NCBI GenBank assembly: GCA_937978655.1
Contig: CALJUX010000019.1
Location: forward strand, 1-46,630
DNA: 46,630 nucleotides
Source of the DNA: an uncultured Chromatiaceae bacterium
GTDB taxonomy: Bacteria; Pseudomonadota; Gammaproteobacteria; Enterobacterales; Alteromonadaceae
Direction: 5' to 3'
This document shows positions 16,759 to 26,570 of the stretch, piece after piece; positions within the stretch are counted from its first letter, which is position 1, and every line of letters begins with the position of its first letter. The position numbers and the translations under genes were made by a program. The notes below the pieces were generated by a model. The model worked only from the letters and a program-made list of their open reading frames with translations, searched no databases and had not been told where the DNA came from.

Positions 16759-18216
16759 TCAGGCGGTGCCGCCGACCGTCATGCTGTCCAGTTTTAATGT
16801 CGGTTGCCCGACGCCAACCGGCACACTCTGGCCTTGTTTGCCACAGACGCCGACGCCGGCATCGAGCTTCAGGTCGTGGCCGACCATCGATACTTTTTGC
16901 ATCGCTTCCGGGCCGTTGCCAATCAGTGTTGCGCCTTTGATTGGCGCGGTGATTTTGCCATCTTCAATCAGGTAGGCTTCACTGGCGGAGAACACAAATT
17001 TGCCGGATGTGATGTCGACCTGGCCACCGCCAAAATTCGGTGCATAAATGCCTTTTTTCACCGAGGCGATGATTTCTTCCGGCGCATAATCACCGGCCAG
17101 CATATAAGTGTTGGTCATGCGTGGCATCGGCAGATGGGCAAAAGATTCGCGGCGGCCGTTACCGGTTACCGGCACATTCATCAGCATCGCATTGTGCTTG
17201 TCCTGAATGTAACCTTTCAGAATGCCGTTTTCGATCAATACGTTATATTGGCCTGGTGTGCCTTCGTCATCGATATTCAACGAGCCACGGCGGCCGGATA
17301 AAGTGCCGTCGTCCACAATAGTGCAGTGCTTGGACGCCACTTGTTCACCAATGCGGCCGGAAAAAGTCGAGGCGCCTTTGCGGTTAAAGTCGCCTTCTAA
17401 ACCGTGGCCCACCGCTTCGTGTAATAACACGCCGGGCCAGCCAGCCCCAAGCACCACCGGCATCATGCCGGCCGGCGCGTCGATGGCAGTCAGATTGACC
17501 TGCGCCTGACGCACTGCTTCGCGGGCATAACTCATCCAGCGCGGTTCGCCGTCAACATCTTCGCTGAAATAGGCGTAGCTGGTGCGGGCGCCACCACCGG
17601 CACCACCGCGTTCGCGCCGGCCATTGTGCTGCAGCAGCACTGAACAGTTCAGCCGCACCAGCGGGCGGATATCGGCGGCATAAGTACCGTCACTGGCCGC
17701 CACCAGCATTTCTTCATACACGCCGGAGAGGCTGACCATCACCTGCTCGGCGCGGCTGTCCAGCGTGCGGATAAATGCTTCCATCTGGTGCAGCAGCGCA
17801 ACTTTTTCAGTGTTATTCAGGCTCTGCAGTGGCTCGCACGGCAGGTAAATATCACTGTTGGCTGATTTGCTGAAGGCTTTAACCTGCCCTTGCTGGCCAT
17901 GTGCCGCGATGCCACGCGCCGCAGTCGCAGCGGTTTGCAGCGCTTGTTTGGAAATGGTATCGGCATAAGCAAAACCGGCTTTTTCACCGGTCACCGCCCG
18001 CACCCCAACACCGCGTTCGATATTAAACGAACCGTCTTTGACCAGACCGTCTTCCAACACCCAGGATTCATGCACGCTGGACTGAAAATACAGATCGGCG
18101 TAGTCCAGCTGATGCGCAAACAAGAACCCAAGGCTTTGTGCCACGTCCTGATCGGTCAGATCGCTGGCTGCGATCAGATTTTTTTCCACGGCATTGAGCA
18201 TCGCGATATTGGTCAT
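16759..18216 (-). CDS. tldD: Metalloprotease TldD
   Basis: A 485-residue catalytic partner of PmbA/TldE. The zinc motif HExxxH is at residues 266-271 (HEAVGH, followed by GLEGDFNRKG). The family C-terminus is intact (GGGQVDITSG, and KGATLIGNGPE). The TldD-TldE complex digests unfolded peptides within its closed cavity. The ATG overlaps the stop of the nitrilase-family gene by four bases (ATGA), so the two are translationally coupled at the end of the yhdP-nit-tldD series. A second ATG lies five codons in. The order yhdP, nit, tldD is widely conserved in gammaproteobacteria. Confidence 0.96.
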   Translation of the reverse strand: MTNIAMLNAVEKNLIAASDLTDQDVAQSLGFLFAHQLDYADLYFQSSVHESWVLEDGLVKDGSFNIERGVGVRAVTGEKAGFAYADTISKQALQTAATAARGIAAHGQQGQVKAFSKSANSDIYLPCEPLQSLNNTEKVALLHQMEAFIRTLDSRAEQVMVSLSGVYEEMLVAASDGTYAADIRPLVRLNCSVLLQHNGRRERGGAGGGARTSYAYFSEDVDGEPRWMSYAREAVRQAQVNLTAIDAPAGMMPVVLGAGWPGVLLHEAVGHGLEGDFNRKGASTFSGRIGEQVASKHCTIVDDGTLSGRRGSLNIDDEGTPGQYNVLIENGILKGYIQDKHNAMLMNVPVTGNGRRESFAHLPMPRMTNTYMLAGDYAPEEIIASVKKGIYAPNFGGGQVDITSGKFVFSASEAYLIEDGKITAPIKGATLIGNGPEAMQKVSMVGHDLKLDAGVGVCGKQGQSVPVGVGQPTLKLDSMTVGGTA

Positions 18217-19091
18217 AAAGTCTCACTAGTCATTTGGGTACAGATAAATTGATTATGCATCGCCAGCGGCATCTTTTGGCGAACTTTGGCCACTTCCTGC
18301 ATATCGATACGCATTGAAACCAGCCCGGGTTCAGTGCCGGCATCGGCCAGTACTTGTCCCCAAGGGTCAATAATCAGGCTGTGGCCATAAGTCTGGCGGC
18401 CATTGGCATGGGTGCCGGTTTGCGCCGGCGCCAGCACAAAACTCTGGGTTTCAATGGCACGTGCCCGCAGCAGTGTATGCCAGTGCGCAGCGCCAGTCAC
18501 TGTGGTAAAGGCCGACGGCAGACACAGCAGGTTCATGCCTTGCTGGCGTAACAGTGCAAACAGTCCCGGAAAACGCACATCGTAACAAATGGCGAGGCCA
18601 GCCTGCAGCGGCCCTAAATCTGCCACTGTGACTTTGTCACCCGGTTTGGTGGCGGCCGATTCACGGTAACTGGCGGTATTGTCGCTGACATCAGCGTCAA
18701 ATAAATGAATTTTCTGATAATCGCAAAGCAAAGCGCCGTCCGGGCCAAACAACAGGCTGCTGGCACTGAAGCGGGCCGGGTCCGTGCTTTGCGTCGGTAA
18801 AGTGCCAACCAGCAGATAAACTTGATGCAAACGTGCCAAAGCACTCAGCTGCTGCTGCAAAGGCTGTTGCGCATTGAACGGCTGACCAGGCGCGGCCAGT
18901 GGCTCGGCAATGGCAAGATTCGCCCCATCCGGGCCGGCAAAACACAAAGCGCCTTCCGGCAACGCCACCAATTGCGGCCGCGCCGGCGGGATTTGCTGCA
19001 GCAGTTGCGCAATCTGACGCAAATTGTCGGCCGGTTCCGGGCTGCTGCACAGCTGCAGTGCCGTCAGTTGCCAAATGTTGCTGTCAGTCAT
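18213..19091 (-). CDS. Nitrilase-superfamily amidase (Nit1/Nit2-type, probably deaminated glutathione amidase)
   Basis: A 292-residue carbon-nitrogen hydrolase. The catalytic triad is complete: E46 (ALPEGA), K127 (YQKIHLFD) and C169 (AICYDVRFP). The downstream motif with HWHTLLRARAIE is also typical of the Nit group. The known role of Nit1-type enzymes is repair: hydrolysing deaminated glutathione; that activity is inferred from similarity. The ATG at 19091 is preferred because GGAGG lies about six bases upstream and the extra 11 residues of the longer frame are not family-like. The start overlaps the yhdP stop by eight bases and the stop overlaps tldD by four. Confidence 0.88.
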   Translation of the reverse strand: MTDSNIWQLTALQLCSSPEPADNLRQIAQLLQQIPPARPQLVALPEGALCFAGPDGANLAIAEPLAAPGQPFNAQQPLQQQLSALARLHQVYLLVGTLPTQSTDPARFSASSLLFGPDGALLCDYQKIHLFDADVSDNTASYRESAATKPGDKVTVADLGPLQAGLAICYDVRFPGLFALLRQQGMNLLCLPSAFTTVTGAAHWHTLLRARAIETQSFVLAPAQTGTHANGRQTYGHSLIIDPWGQVLADAGTEPGLVSMRIDMQEVAKVRQKMPLAMHNQFICTQMTSETL

Positions 19092-22000
19092 GTCGGCCTC
19101 CGCTCTGCCCGGCTGGTTCTTCAATCGGTTTGGCTTCCGGCATCGGCCGGTCCGCTTCCAGGGTTTCCGCTGTGTTTGTAGGCGCAGACTCTGGCGATAA
19201 CGGGCTTGGCTGTGCCGCAGCCGGTTCAGGCGCAGCCAGTGGCGGTTTGACCGCTTTGGGCAACGCGTCGGCCGGGATCGTCACTTGTTTACTGTTGCGT
19301 TCCAGTTCGGTCACTGTTGGGTTGTCGAGGTCGCCTGTGACGCTGAAGTTAATTTTTGAGATCACTTCTGCCGACTGGAACATTTCATCCAGCGCATAGG
19401 CCGCCACACCAGACACCGGATTGACCATCCAGGCCAGGATCACCGGTAAGCTGGAGGTCACTTTTGGGCTGAATGCCATCAAATAATTGATCTGCCGGGC
19501 TTTTAAATCCGCCTCGCCGGACATTTCAATGTCGCCGGCCACGCCGTCCACTTTGGTATTGTCGGTGGCCGATACACCGTTTTCGATCCGCATCGAACCG
19601 CGCATGCTGTTGTAGAAAAAACCTTTGGCAAAGACATCACGAAAATCCAGCCGCAGTTTGCGCACCAGCGAGTCGAGGCTGAACAACGAAAACAAACGCG
19701 CGCCGCCATCACTGACTTCCACCAGCGACCCTTCGCCGAGGTCCCAGGCCACGCCGCCACTTAACGTCTGACGGTTAAACTGCAAAGGCGAGCCCTGCCA
19801 GCTCAGCGCATCCAGTTTGATCTTGGCTTTGCTGCCACTCATGCTGCGGCTTAAATCATATTCCTGCATCAGCTGACCAAAGGCCGGGCTTTGTAAGGTG
19901 CCACTTAACGCGGTCTCGCCAATGCCGTCATCTTTTTGCCAGCCGCCACTCAGCGTCCAGCGATGGCCGTCGCGCTGGCTGGAAAACTCGCTTAAGGTCC
20001 AGCTGCTGCCATCGCTGTGACTTTTGGCACTGACTTCACCCAAATCATAATTCCCGACAATACACACCTGACAATGCAGCTGAATGGGCGGCAAGTCGGC
20101 CAGCCAGTTCATCGGCCTGAGACTGGCAAAGGCTTCGGCTTCCAGCGCGGCGTAATCAGGTTTTTGTGCCGCTTCGGCTTCCAACAGCTGCTGGGCTTTT
20201 AATTCAGCAGCCGCCAGTTTGGCCGCCTGCTGATTGGCAAAAATCAGCTGCAAACGCGCCAGGTCGGCTTTGATGCCTTGCTGCTTGAGCTGACGCGAGA
20301 ACCACAGATCGCCTTGGGCTTCAGTGGCTTTAACACTGAGCTGATAATTCTCCGGTTGCGGCGTCAGCTGAAACCGCAACTGATGCAACGAGACATCATC
20401 AAACAGCTGCAGCTGACTGATGCGGCCATTCACCGCCACCAGTGACGGCATCATGCTGTCTTCGCCGGGCTCCAGCGCCGCCAGCTGATGCTGCAGCAGA
20501 CCAATCCACGGCAATAATTCTGCCTGTTCCAGATTCACGTCAATATAAAAGCCATCCTGCAGCTGGCTGCTGGGTAACCCCAGACTCAGCAGCGCTGCCG
20601 TGATTTTGCCGCTTTGCTGATCCAGTTTCGCCTGAAACCGCGCCTGATCGCCGTAACGCATTTCAATGTCAGAGCCCAGCTCATTGCCTTTACTTTGCAA
20701 CAGCACGGTGGCGCCATCGGCGGCCGTCTTGCCAAAAGGCGCCGGTAACTGCAGTTCAGTCGCCGCCAGGTCCATCAACGCGGTCGACTCATAAGAAAAA
20801 CCGCTGGCTGGCAGCTGGATATTCAGGTCCCAGCTGAAATTGGCCTGACCTTTGCCAAGCGTCTGCCAGTCGTCCGACACCAGCGCCAGCAATTGATCGA
20901 TGTGCTGTTCACCATGCGCTTTGAGCTGCACCTGATAACTGTCGGCCTGCTGGGCGCCGTGTAACGTGGCGGTCAGCGGCACACCGTGGCTGACAAAGGC
21001 CAGTTGCTCACTGTCGATCTTGTCATTGTCAAACTGCAGACGGCCCTGCAATTGCTCAACGGCCACCGCCGGCGCGCGGATGCTGAGCTGATTGGCAAAA
21101 AATTCCACATCCCCCAAGGCGCGCACCCCAGGTTTTTTCAGGCCAATTTGTAACTGAACCTTGGCGTTAACCAGACCACTGACCCTCAGATAGTCCAGCG
21201 TCGCCCCAACCGATTCGCTCAGTGGCGATGCCTGCATCAGCCCGGTGACGGCTTCCGCCTGGGTCTGGCGCGCAATGTCGATCCATAAGGTTTCGGCCTG
21301 AAACAAATCCGGAATGCGTGCTGTGACGCCGTCGTCCAGCGCCAGGTCAAACAGGTTGCCGGCCTGACTCTGGATCAGCATGCCGGCATTTTCGAACAGC
21401 AGTTCGGCCTGCATGCCTTTAATCACCGGCCAGTGCGGGTCAAAGGAAAATTCAGTGTCGGCAACAAAGGCCTGCGCCTGAAAAATGCCATTGTGTTTCT
21501 CATACGGGAAATCTTTAAAAGCACCGTGCCATAGCACCCGCGCCACCGGGATCTGGCCGCTGATGAGCGCCGGCGTCAGGTAGTTGATCACCGACTCCGG
21601 CATATGCCGGGTTGGAAAATAATGTCTGGCGTCGGCAACCGGCACTTTGCGCAGTTCACCCAATAACGTCATACCGGGTTTCTCGCCCAATTCCAGCACC
21701 AGCTGGGCGTCGGCTTCTATCTCCGGATGGCGTAATGCCAACCGTGGAATTTGCACCCGCCACTGGCCTTGTTGCTGCAGTACTTCAATGCGGGTTTGCA
21801 GGCTCTGGTACGGCGTGGCCCGGCTAAAGGCTTCGCCCCAGTTCAGGGCGCCATCCATGCCCTGTAAATCCAGCAGCACATAATCCGGCCCGGCACTGAA
21901 ATGGCCGGTGAGGCCAGTCAGCCCCGGCACATCGTCGACCGGCACTGAATTAAAATCGATAAAATCACCGCTGACAAACCAGGCCTGATCGCTGAACTGC

Positions 22001-23139
22001 ATGCCAAGCTGGGTAATACGGGCGTCGGTCTGAAACGACAGAATTTTACGCAGCGCGGCAGAATCTTCGGCAAACAGCTGCGCCAGTGGTACCGCCGCCT
22101 GCAGTTGCAGCTGTTGTAATGAGCCGGAATAGACCCCTTGCTGACTGATCAGCTGCAGCTGGAAGTCGTGCCAGCTCTGCGCACCGGAGGTCAGTGTCAG
22201 CTGGCTGGATAACAACTGCCAGCCGTCGGCTGTCGGTTGCCACAGCAACTGCCCTTTCCCCAGACTCAGCTGCTGCGTCTGCTCGTCCAGCCGCCACATC
22301 AGCCGGTTTTCCGCGAGGCCAATCTGAATTTTCTGTAAAGTGCCGCCGACGATATCGCCCCAGGCCTGAAAGTTGATATCGGCCCGGGCCAGTTTGCGGC
22401 TTTGCGGCAGCAAATCCTCAAACCAGGGCAAGACATTCAGATCGTTACTGGACAGATACAGCTGGCCCTGACTTTGCGCCAGACTGTCGCCGGTTAAATC
22501 CAGAATAAAAGCAATGGCATTGCCGGTGACACCGGCGATCACCACTTCACCGGAACCCTGATGGCGCTCGCCGGCGTTCAGCCAGGCCAGCCGGCGAATT
22601 TGCATCTCAATCGGTGGAGTGTATTGCGAACGTAAAGTGAGTTTGCTGTCGACCAGCGTGAAGTTCTTCAGCTGCTGAAACAGCAGTTGCTCCACGGCAC
22701 TGAACAAAGGTTCGGCATCGCTGGCAGGTGTCTCGGCGTTTTGTTGCAGCAAACGCTGACTGTCGATGGTCAGATGCAGGCCGGATAATTCAAAATCGTC
22801 GGCTTTGAGTTGCAGACTGGTCAGGCTGGCCCAGAAATCCAGCCGGACTCTGAGTTCACCGACCTGCAACAAGGTATCGCCGGCCGGCGTCTGCACCGCG
22901 ACTTGTTGCAGCAACAACGCCGGACCACTGGATTGCCAGGCCGCGCTGAGCTGGCCAATGCGCACCGGCGCGCCATACTGCGTGGCAATAAAGCGCTCGA
23001 TATCCGCTTTATAACCAGTGGCATAAGGCAGCCCGACCCGCAGCAGCGTCACCAGCGTGGCAAGCAGCACCAGACCGACTGCACACAGCAGCCAGAGTTT
23101 ATGCAGACAAAACCAACCGGCACGCTGAAGCCGCGCCAC
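19084..23139 (-). CDS. yhdP: AsmA-like envelope phospholipid-transport protein YhdP
   Basis: A 1351-residue giant inner-membrane protein with one N-terminal transmembrane helix (about residues 13-33) and a very long periplasmic, beta-rich body of the AsmA/VPS13 repeat-groove type. The C-terminal AsmA-like_2 segment (LDFRDVFAKGF, IENGV, VDGVAGDIEMSGEADL) is well conserved. YhdP acts with TamB and YdbH in moving phospholipids to the outer membrane. The gene begins with GTG; its first base is the last base of the rng stop (TAGTG), giving strict coupling. It is slightly longer than E. coli YhdP (about 1266). The C-terminus is Pro/Ala/Glu-rich and low in complexity. Confidence 0.95.
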   Translation of the reverse strand: MARLQRAGWFCLHKLWLLCAVGLVLLATLVTLLRVGLPYATGYKADIERFIATQYGAPVRIGQLSAAWQSSGPALLLQQVAVQTPAGDTLLQVGELRVRLDFWASLTSLQLKADDFELSGLHLTIDSQRLLQQNAETPASDAEPLFSAVEQLLFQQLKNFTLVDSKLTLRSQYTPPIEMQIRRLAWLNAGERHQGSGEVVIAGVTGNAIAFILDLTGDSLAQSQGQLYLSSNDLNVLPWFEDLLPQSRKLARADINFQAWGDIVGGTLQKIQIGLAENRLMWRLDEQTQQLSLGKGQLLWQPTADGWQLLSSQLTLTSGAQSWHDFQLQLISQQGVYSGSLQQLQLQAAVPLAQLFAEDSAALRKILSFQTDARITQLGMQFSDQAWFVSGDFIDFNSVPVDDVPGLTGLTGHFSAGPDYVLLDLQGMDGALNWGEAFSRATPYQSLQTRIEVLQQQGQWRVQIPRLALRHPEIEADAQLVLELGEKPGMTLLGELRKVPVADARHYFPTRHMPESVINYLTPALISGQIPVARVLWHGAFKDFPYEKHNGIFQAQAFVADTEFSFDPHWPVIKGMQAELLFENAGMLIQSQAGNLFDLALDDGVTARIPDLFQAETLWIDIARQTQAEAVTGLMQASPLSESVGATLDYLRVSGLVNAKVQLQIGLKKPGVRALGDVEFFANQLSIRAPAVAVEQLQGRLQFDNDKIDSEQLAFVSHGVPLTATLHGAQQADSYQVQLKAHGEQHIDQLLALVSDDWQTLGKGQANFSWDLNIQLPASGFSYESTALMDLAATELQLPAPFGKTAADGATVLLQSKGNELGSDIEMRYGDQARFQAKLDQQSGKITAALLSLGLPSSQLQDGFYIDVNLEQAELLPWIGLLQHQLAALEPGEDSMMPSLVAVNGRISQLQLFDDVSLHQLRFQLTPQPENYQLSVKATEAQGDLWFSRQLKQQGIKADLARLQLIFANQQAAKLAAAELKAQQLLEAEAAQKPDYAALEAEAFASLRPMNWLADLPPIQLHCQVCIVGNYDLGEVSAKSHSDGSSWTLSEFSSQRDGHRWTLSGGWQKDDGIGETALSGTLQSPAFGQLMQEYDLSRSMSGSKAKIKLDALSWQGSPLQFNRQTLSGGVAWDLGEGSLVEVSDGGARLFSLFSLDSLVRKLRLDFRDVFAKGFFYNSMRGSMRIENGVSATDNTKVDGVAGDIEMSGEADLKARQINYLMAFSPKVTSSLPVILAWMVNPVSGVAAYALDEMFQSAEVISKINFSVTGDLDNPTVTELERNSKQVTIPADALPKAVKPPLAAPEPAAAQPSPLSPESAPTNTAETLEADRPMPEAKPIEEPAGQSGGRHD

Positions 23140-24605
23140 TACATCATTACCACGTCAAATTGTTCCTGGGTATATTGCGGTTCAATCACCACACTAATCT
23201 GCTTGCTGATAAAAACTTCCAGCTCAGCCAGGTTATGGTATTCGTCGTTGATTAAAGCATCCTTAACCGCGGGCGAGGCATAGACCACAAACTTGTCGGC
23301 AGCATAAGCACGGTTGACCCGGACAATCTCGCGCATAATTTCAAAACAGACGGTCTCGACGGTTTTCAGCGAACCACGACCGGCGCAGACCGGGCATTCA
23401 GTGCACAGTACGTGCTCCAGACTTTCGCGGGTGCGCTTGCGGGTCATTTCGACCAGGCCAAGCGCCGAGAAACCATGAATATTGGTTTTGGTTTTATCAC
23501 GCGATAAGGCGATCTCAAGACTATGCAACACCCGGCGCTGATGCTCTTCGCTTTGCATGTCGATGAAATCAATAATGATAATGCCACCGAGGTTGCGCAA
23601 CCGAAGCTGACGGGCAATCGCCTGCGTCGCTTCGATATTGGTATTAAAAATGGTTTCTTCGAGGTTACGGTGACCGACAAAAGCGCCGGTATTCACGTCG
23701 ATGGTTGTCATCGCTTCGGTCTGGTCGATGATGAGGTAACCACCGCTTTTTAACGGTACTTTGCGGTCGAGCGCGCGCTGAATTTCATTTTCGACATCAA
23801 ACAGGTCAAACACCGGCCGCTCACCGGGATAGTACTCAAGTTTTTCCGTCATCTGCGGAATAAATTCTTCGGTGAAAGCGTGCAGTGCCTGCCAGGTCAT
23901 TTTCGAATCGACCCGCACCCGCTCCAAATCGCTGCCAACAAAATCACGCAGAATGCGAAACGCCAGCGTTAAGTCTTCATACAACATGGCTTCTTTGCGG
24001 TGTTTTTGTTTGCGCTTCTGGATTTTGGCCCAGAGTTTTTTTAAGAAGCGCGCATCCTGCAGCAGTTCAATTTCACAGGCACCATCAGCGGCGGTGCGGA
24101 CAATAAAACCGCCGTTGTCGTCGTCGATACAGGTCGACACAATGTCTTTTAAGCGCTGACGCTCGGCATCAGTTTCAATGCGTTGCGACACGCCAACATG
24201 CGGCGAGCCCGGCATAAACACCAGATAGCGCGATGGCAGCGTGATGTCGGTGGTCAGCCGCGCGCCTTTCGTCCCGAGCGGGTCTTTCACCACCTGCACC
24301 AGCAGATACTGGCCTTCGTGCACCAGCAGGCGGATGTCTTTGACTGCAGCGACTTTGACTTCCAGATCATTGGCGTCGCGCTGGATAATATCGGAAGCGT
24401 GCAAAAATGCTGCTTTATCCAGGCCAATATCCACAAAAGCTGCCTGCATGCCCGGCAATACCCGGCTGACTTTGCCAATGTAAATATTACCAACCAGACC
24501 ATGACGCGCCTGGCGTTCGATATGCACTTCCTGTAACACGCCGTTTTCAATCAGCGCCACCCGGGTTTCACTGGGCGTGACGTTGATCAGCAGTTCTGCA
24601 CTCAT
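23139..24605 (-). CDS. rng: Ribonuclease G
   Basis: A 488-residue endoribonuclease that matures the 5' end of 16S rRNA and cleaves some mRNAs. An S1 domain lies at about residues 38-120. The catalytic, magnesium-binding aspartates are D303 (TIDVNTG) and D346 (IIIIDFIDM), and the zinc-link cysteines C404 and C407 are in CPVC. The length is that of E. coli RNase G (489). Its ATG overlaps the maf stop by four bases. It lies in the mreBCD-maf-rng-yhdP series. Confidence 0.97.
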   Translation of the reverse strand: MSAELLINVTPSETRVALIENGVLQEVHIERQARHGLVGNIYIGKVSRVLPGMQAAFVDIGLDKAAFLHASDIIQRDANDLEVKVAAVKDIRLLVHEGQYLLVQVVKDPLGTKGARLTTDITLPSRYLVFMPGSPHVGVSQRIETDAERQRLKDIVSTCIDDDNGGFIVRTAADGACEIELLQDARFLKKLWAKIQKRKQKHRKEAMLYEDLTLAFRILRDFVGSDLERVRVDSKMTWQALHAFTEEFIPQMTEKLEYYPGERPVFDLFDVENEIQRALDRKVPLKSGGYLIIDQTEAMTTIDVNTGAFVGHRNLEETIFNTNIEATQAIARQLRLRNLGGIIIIDFIDMQSEEHQRRVLHSLEIALSRDKTKTNIHGFSALGLVEMTRKRTRESLEHVLCTECPVCAGRGSLKTVETVCFEIMREIVRVNRAYAADKFVVYASPAVKDALINDEYHNLAELEVFISKQISVVIEPQYTQEQFDVVMM

Positions 24606-25177
24606 GAAGCCTCCGGCAACGTCGCCAATAAGGCGGCAGTTTCATATAACGGCAAACCGACCACGGCAAAATAACTGCCATGAATTTTCTCGATAAATCG
24701 GCCGCCCAGCCCCTGAATACCATAACCGCCGGCTTTGTCGGCCGGTTCACCGCTGTGCCAGTAGGCCTGCATCTGCGCTTCGCTCAGCGGACCGAACCAG
24801 ACATCGGTTGCCACCGTCACCGCCTGTGGCTCAGTTGCAGCATCGCGGCACAGCGCTACGGCGGTATACACCTGATGGCCACGGCCGCTTAATAACCGCA
24901 TCATGCGCAGAAAATCGGTTTCATCCAGCGGTTTGCCGAGAATTTCTCCGTCCACCACCACAATGGTGTCGGCACCTAAGGTGGGTAATGGTTGCGCCTG
25001 CGCGGCAAAACCGGCCTGCGCCTTGGCTTTCGCCAGTCTGGACACATAATCAGCGGCGTTTTCGCCTGGCAATACCGACTCGTCGATCGGTGCCTGCACC
25101 ACGACAAAAGCAACGCCAAGCTGCGCCAGCAATTCACGGCGACGGGGTGAGGCGGACGCAAGGGCAACAGTGGTCAT
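24602..25177 (-). CDS. maf: Nucleoside-triphosphate pyrophosphatase Maf (YhdE-type, dTTP/UTP)
   Basis: A 191-residue house-cleaning nucleotide pyrophosphatase. The family signature SASPRRRELL begins at residue 8, the catalytic aspartate is D70 in GADTIVVVDG, and YGIQGLG lies near residue 152. The position beside mreD and rng identifies the YhdE subgroup, which prefers dTTP, UTP and modified pyrimidine nucleotides. It starts one base after the mreD stop. Confidence 0.95.
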   Translation of the reverse strand: MTTVALASASPRRRELLAQLGVAFVVVQAPIDESVLPGENAADYVSRLAKAKAQAGFAAQAQPLPTLGADTIVVVDGEILGKPLDETDFLRMMRLLSGRGHQVYTAVALCRDAATEPQAVTVATDVWFGPLSEAQMQAYWHSGEPADKAGGYGIQGLGGRFIEKIHGSYFAVVGLPLYETAALLATLPEAS

Positions 25178-25178
25178 A

Positions 25179-25661
25179 TTATTGGATCTTCAGTTGGCGG
25201 CGCATCCGGCGCAAAAACAGGAAAACATAAGGCCAGACTAACATACCGGTCAGCACCGGCCACAAATACGCCGCACGGAAGTAGACCCCGGTCAGGAAAT
25301 GGCTGAGCCAGAACAGCAATAAGTGGTACAAGGCCAACAGCATGCCGATTAATAAGGCCTGCTGCAGAATAGAAAAGTTCCTGATTTTCAGATAATTAGC
25401 CGCAACAATAAAAGTGACCACACTATAACCAAACGCATTGACGCCAAGCACAGTGCCGACCATCACGTCGACCAGAAACCCCATCACAAACGCAGTGCCG
25501 ATGCTGGCCCGGTGTGGCAGCGCCAGCACCCAATAACACAGCACCAACAACGGCCAGTCAGGCCGGAACAATTTCACTTCCGCCGGCAACGGCATCACCG
25601 CCAGCAACAACGCCAGCAGCAGGGTCAGATGGATCCACAAAAAACGCCAGTTATGCTGCAT
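25179..25661 (-). CDS. mreD: Rod-shape determining protein MreD
   Basis: A 160-residue polytopic inner-membrane protein with about five hydrophobic segments and a basic C-terminus (FLRRMRRQLK). It is part of the elongasome with MreB, MreC and RodA/PBP2. Its ATG shares one base with the mreC stop (TAATG). Confidence 0.94.
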   Translation of the reverse strand: MQHNWRFLWIHLTLLLALLLAVMPLPAEVKLFRPDWPLLVLCYWVLALPHRASIGTAFVMGFLVDVMVGTVLGVNAFGYSVVTFIVAANYLKIRNFSILQQALLIGMLLALYHLLLFWLSHFLTGVYFRAAYLWPVLTGMLVWPYVFLFLRRMRRQLKIQ

Positions 25662-26545
25662 TATTTCCGCTCCGTGTCAGCAGATTCCGGCGGGGCCACA
25701 ATTTCCGGATCTGCCACTGTGGTGCCCTGATGTGGCCACACCAGCAACACATAACGAATGCGGTCGAGTTTGGCATAAGGTTCGGCGGTCACCTGCAAAA
25801 ACGGCAACCGCGCATCGCGGTACACTTTGCTGATGCGGCCGATCGGATAACCTTCCGGAAACACACCGTCCAGACCTGAGGTTAACAGCCGGTCACCTTC
25901 CACCACATCAGTACTGTGTGGTAAATGAATGAGCCGCAGCGCGTTAGCCTGACCAATGCCTTCGGCCACCACACTTAAACCGGTGCGTTCCACCCGGCCG
26001 GAAATGGCGTGGGTATTGTCGGCAATCAGAATCGCGCGGCTGGACGTCGGCCCGACACTGACCACCTGCCCCAGCACACCCAAATCATCAATCAGCGGCT
26101 GGCCGATAGTGACGCCGTCTTTACTGCCTTTATTCAGCACAATCTGATGACTGAACGGGTGGCTGTACACCGCCAGCACTTCGGCAATCAGCCGTTTGCC
26201 TTCAGTTACCGGGCTGGCGCCTAACAAAGCGCGCAGCTTGTCATTTTCCTGCTGTAAAAACTGCAGCCGCTGCAGCTGGCCGTTTTGTAACAGCAAGGTG
26301 TCTTTCAGCGTCTGGTTTTCTTCGAGGATTTTTTGTTGCGACTTAAACTGCTCAGAGGCACCAAACATCAGGTCTTGCGGTAAATTTGCGAGGTAAAACA
26401 ATGGGCTGACAGCTGCGGTCAGGTAACTGCGCAGCTGGGCTGAACTGCTGGTGTAGTGATCCAGCGCGATCAGACCTGCACTGGCCAGCAACGCAAAAAA
26501 TAAGCGCAGCGGCAGTGAGGGTCCGCGATCAAAAATAGGTTTCAT
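25661..26545 (-). CDS. mreC: Rod-shape determining protein MreC
   Basis: A 294-residue bitopic membrane protein. A short cytoplasmic N-terminus is followed by one transmembrane helix (about residues 13-31), a coiled coil (about 65-110, rich in Gln/Leu/Glu heptads) and a periplasmic double beta-barrel domain (HQIVLNKGSKDGVTIGQ in part, and GLLTSGLDGVFPEGYPIG-like sequence near the end). The tail is acidic and low in complexity. It activates PBP2 and links MreB to the periplasmic synthases. It starts 25 bases after mreB. Confidence 0.95.
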   Translation of the reverse strand: MKPIFDRGPSLPLRLFFALLASAGLIALDHYTSSSAQLRSYLTAAVSPLFYLANLPQDLMFGASEQFKSQQKILEENQTLKDTLLLQNGQLQRLQFLQQENDKLRALLGASPVTEGKRLIAEVLAVYSHPFSHQIVLNKGSKDGVTIGQPLIDDLGVLGQVVSVGPTSSRAILIADNTHAISGRVERTGLSVVAEGIGQANALRLIHLPHSTDVVEGDRLLTSGLDGVFPEGYPIGRISKVYRDARLPFLQVTAEPYAKLDRIRYVLLVWPHQGTTVADPEIVAPPESADTERK

Positions 26546-26570
26546 GGACGCTGAAGCCGGACAGGTTCAG

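Noticed and set aside
7273..18216. Separation of pmbA and tldD as an unusual feature
   Set aside because: The two partners are encoded at separate loci in most gammaproteobacteria, so this is ordinary.
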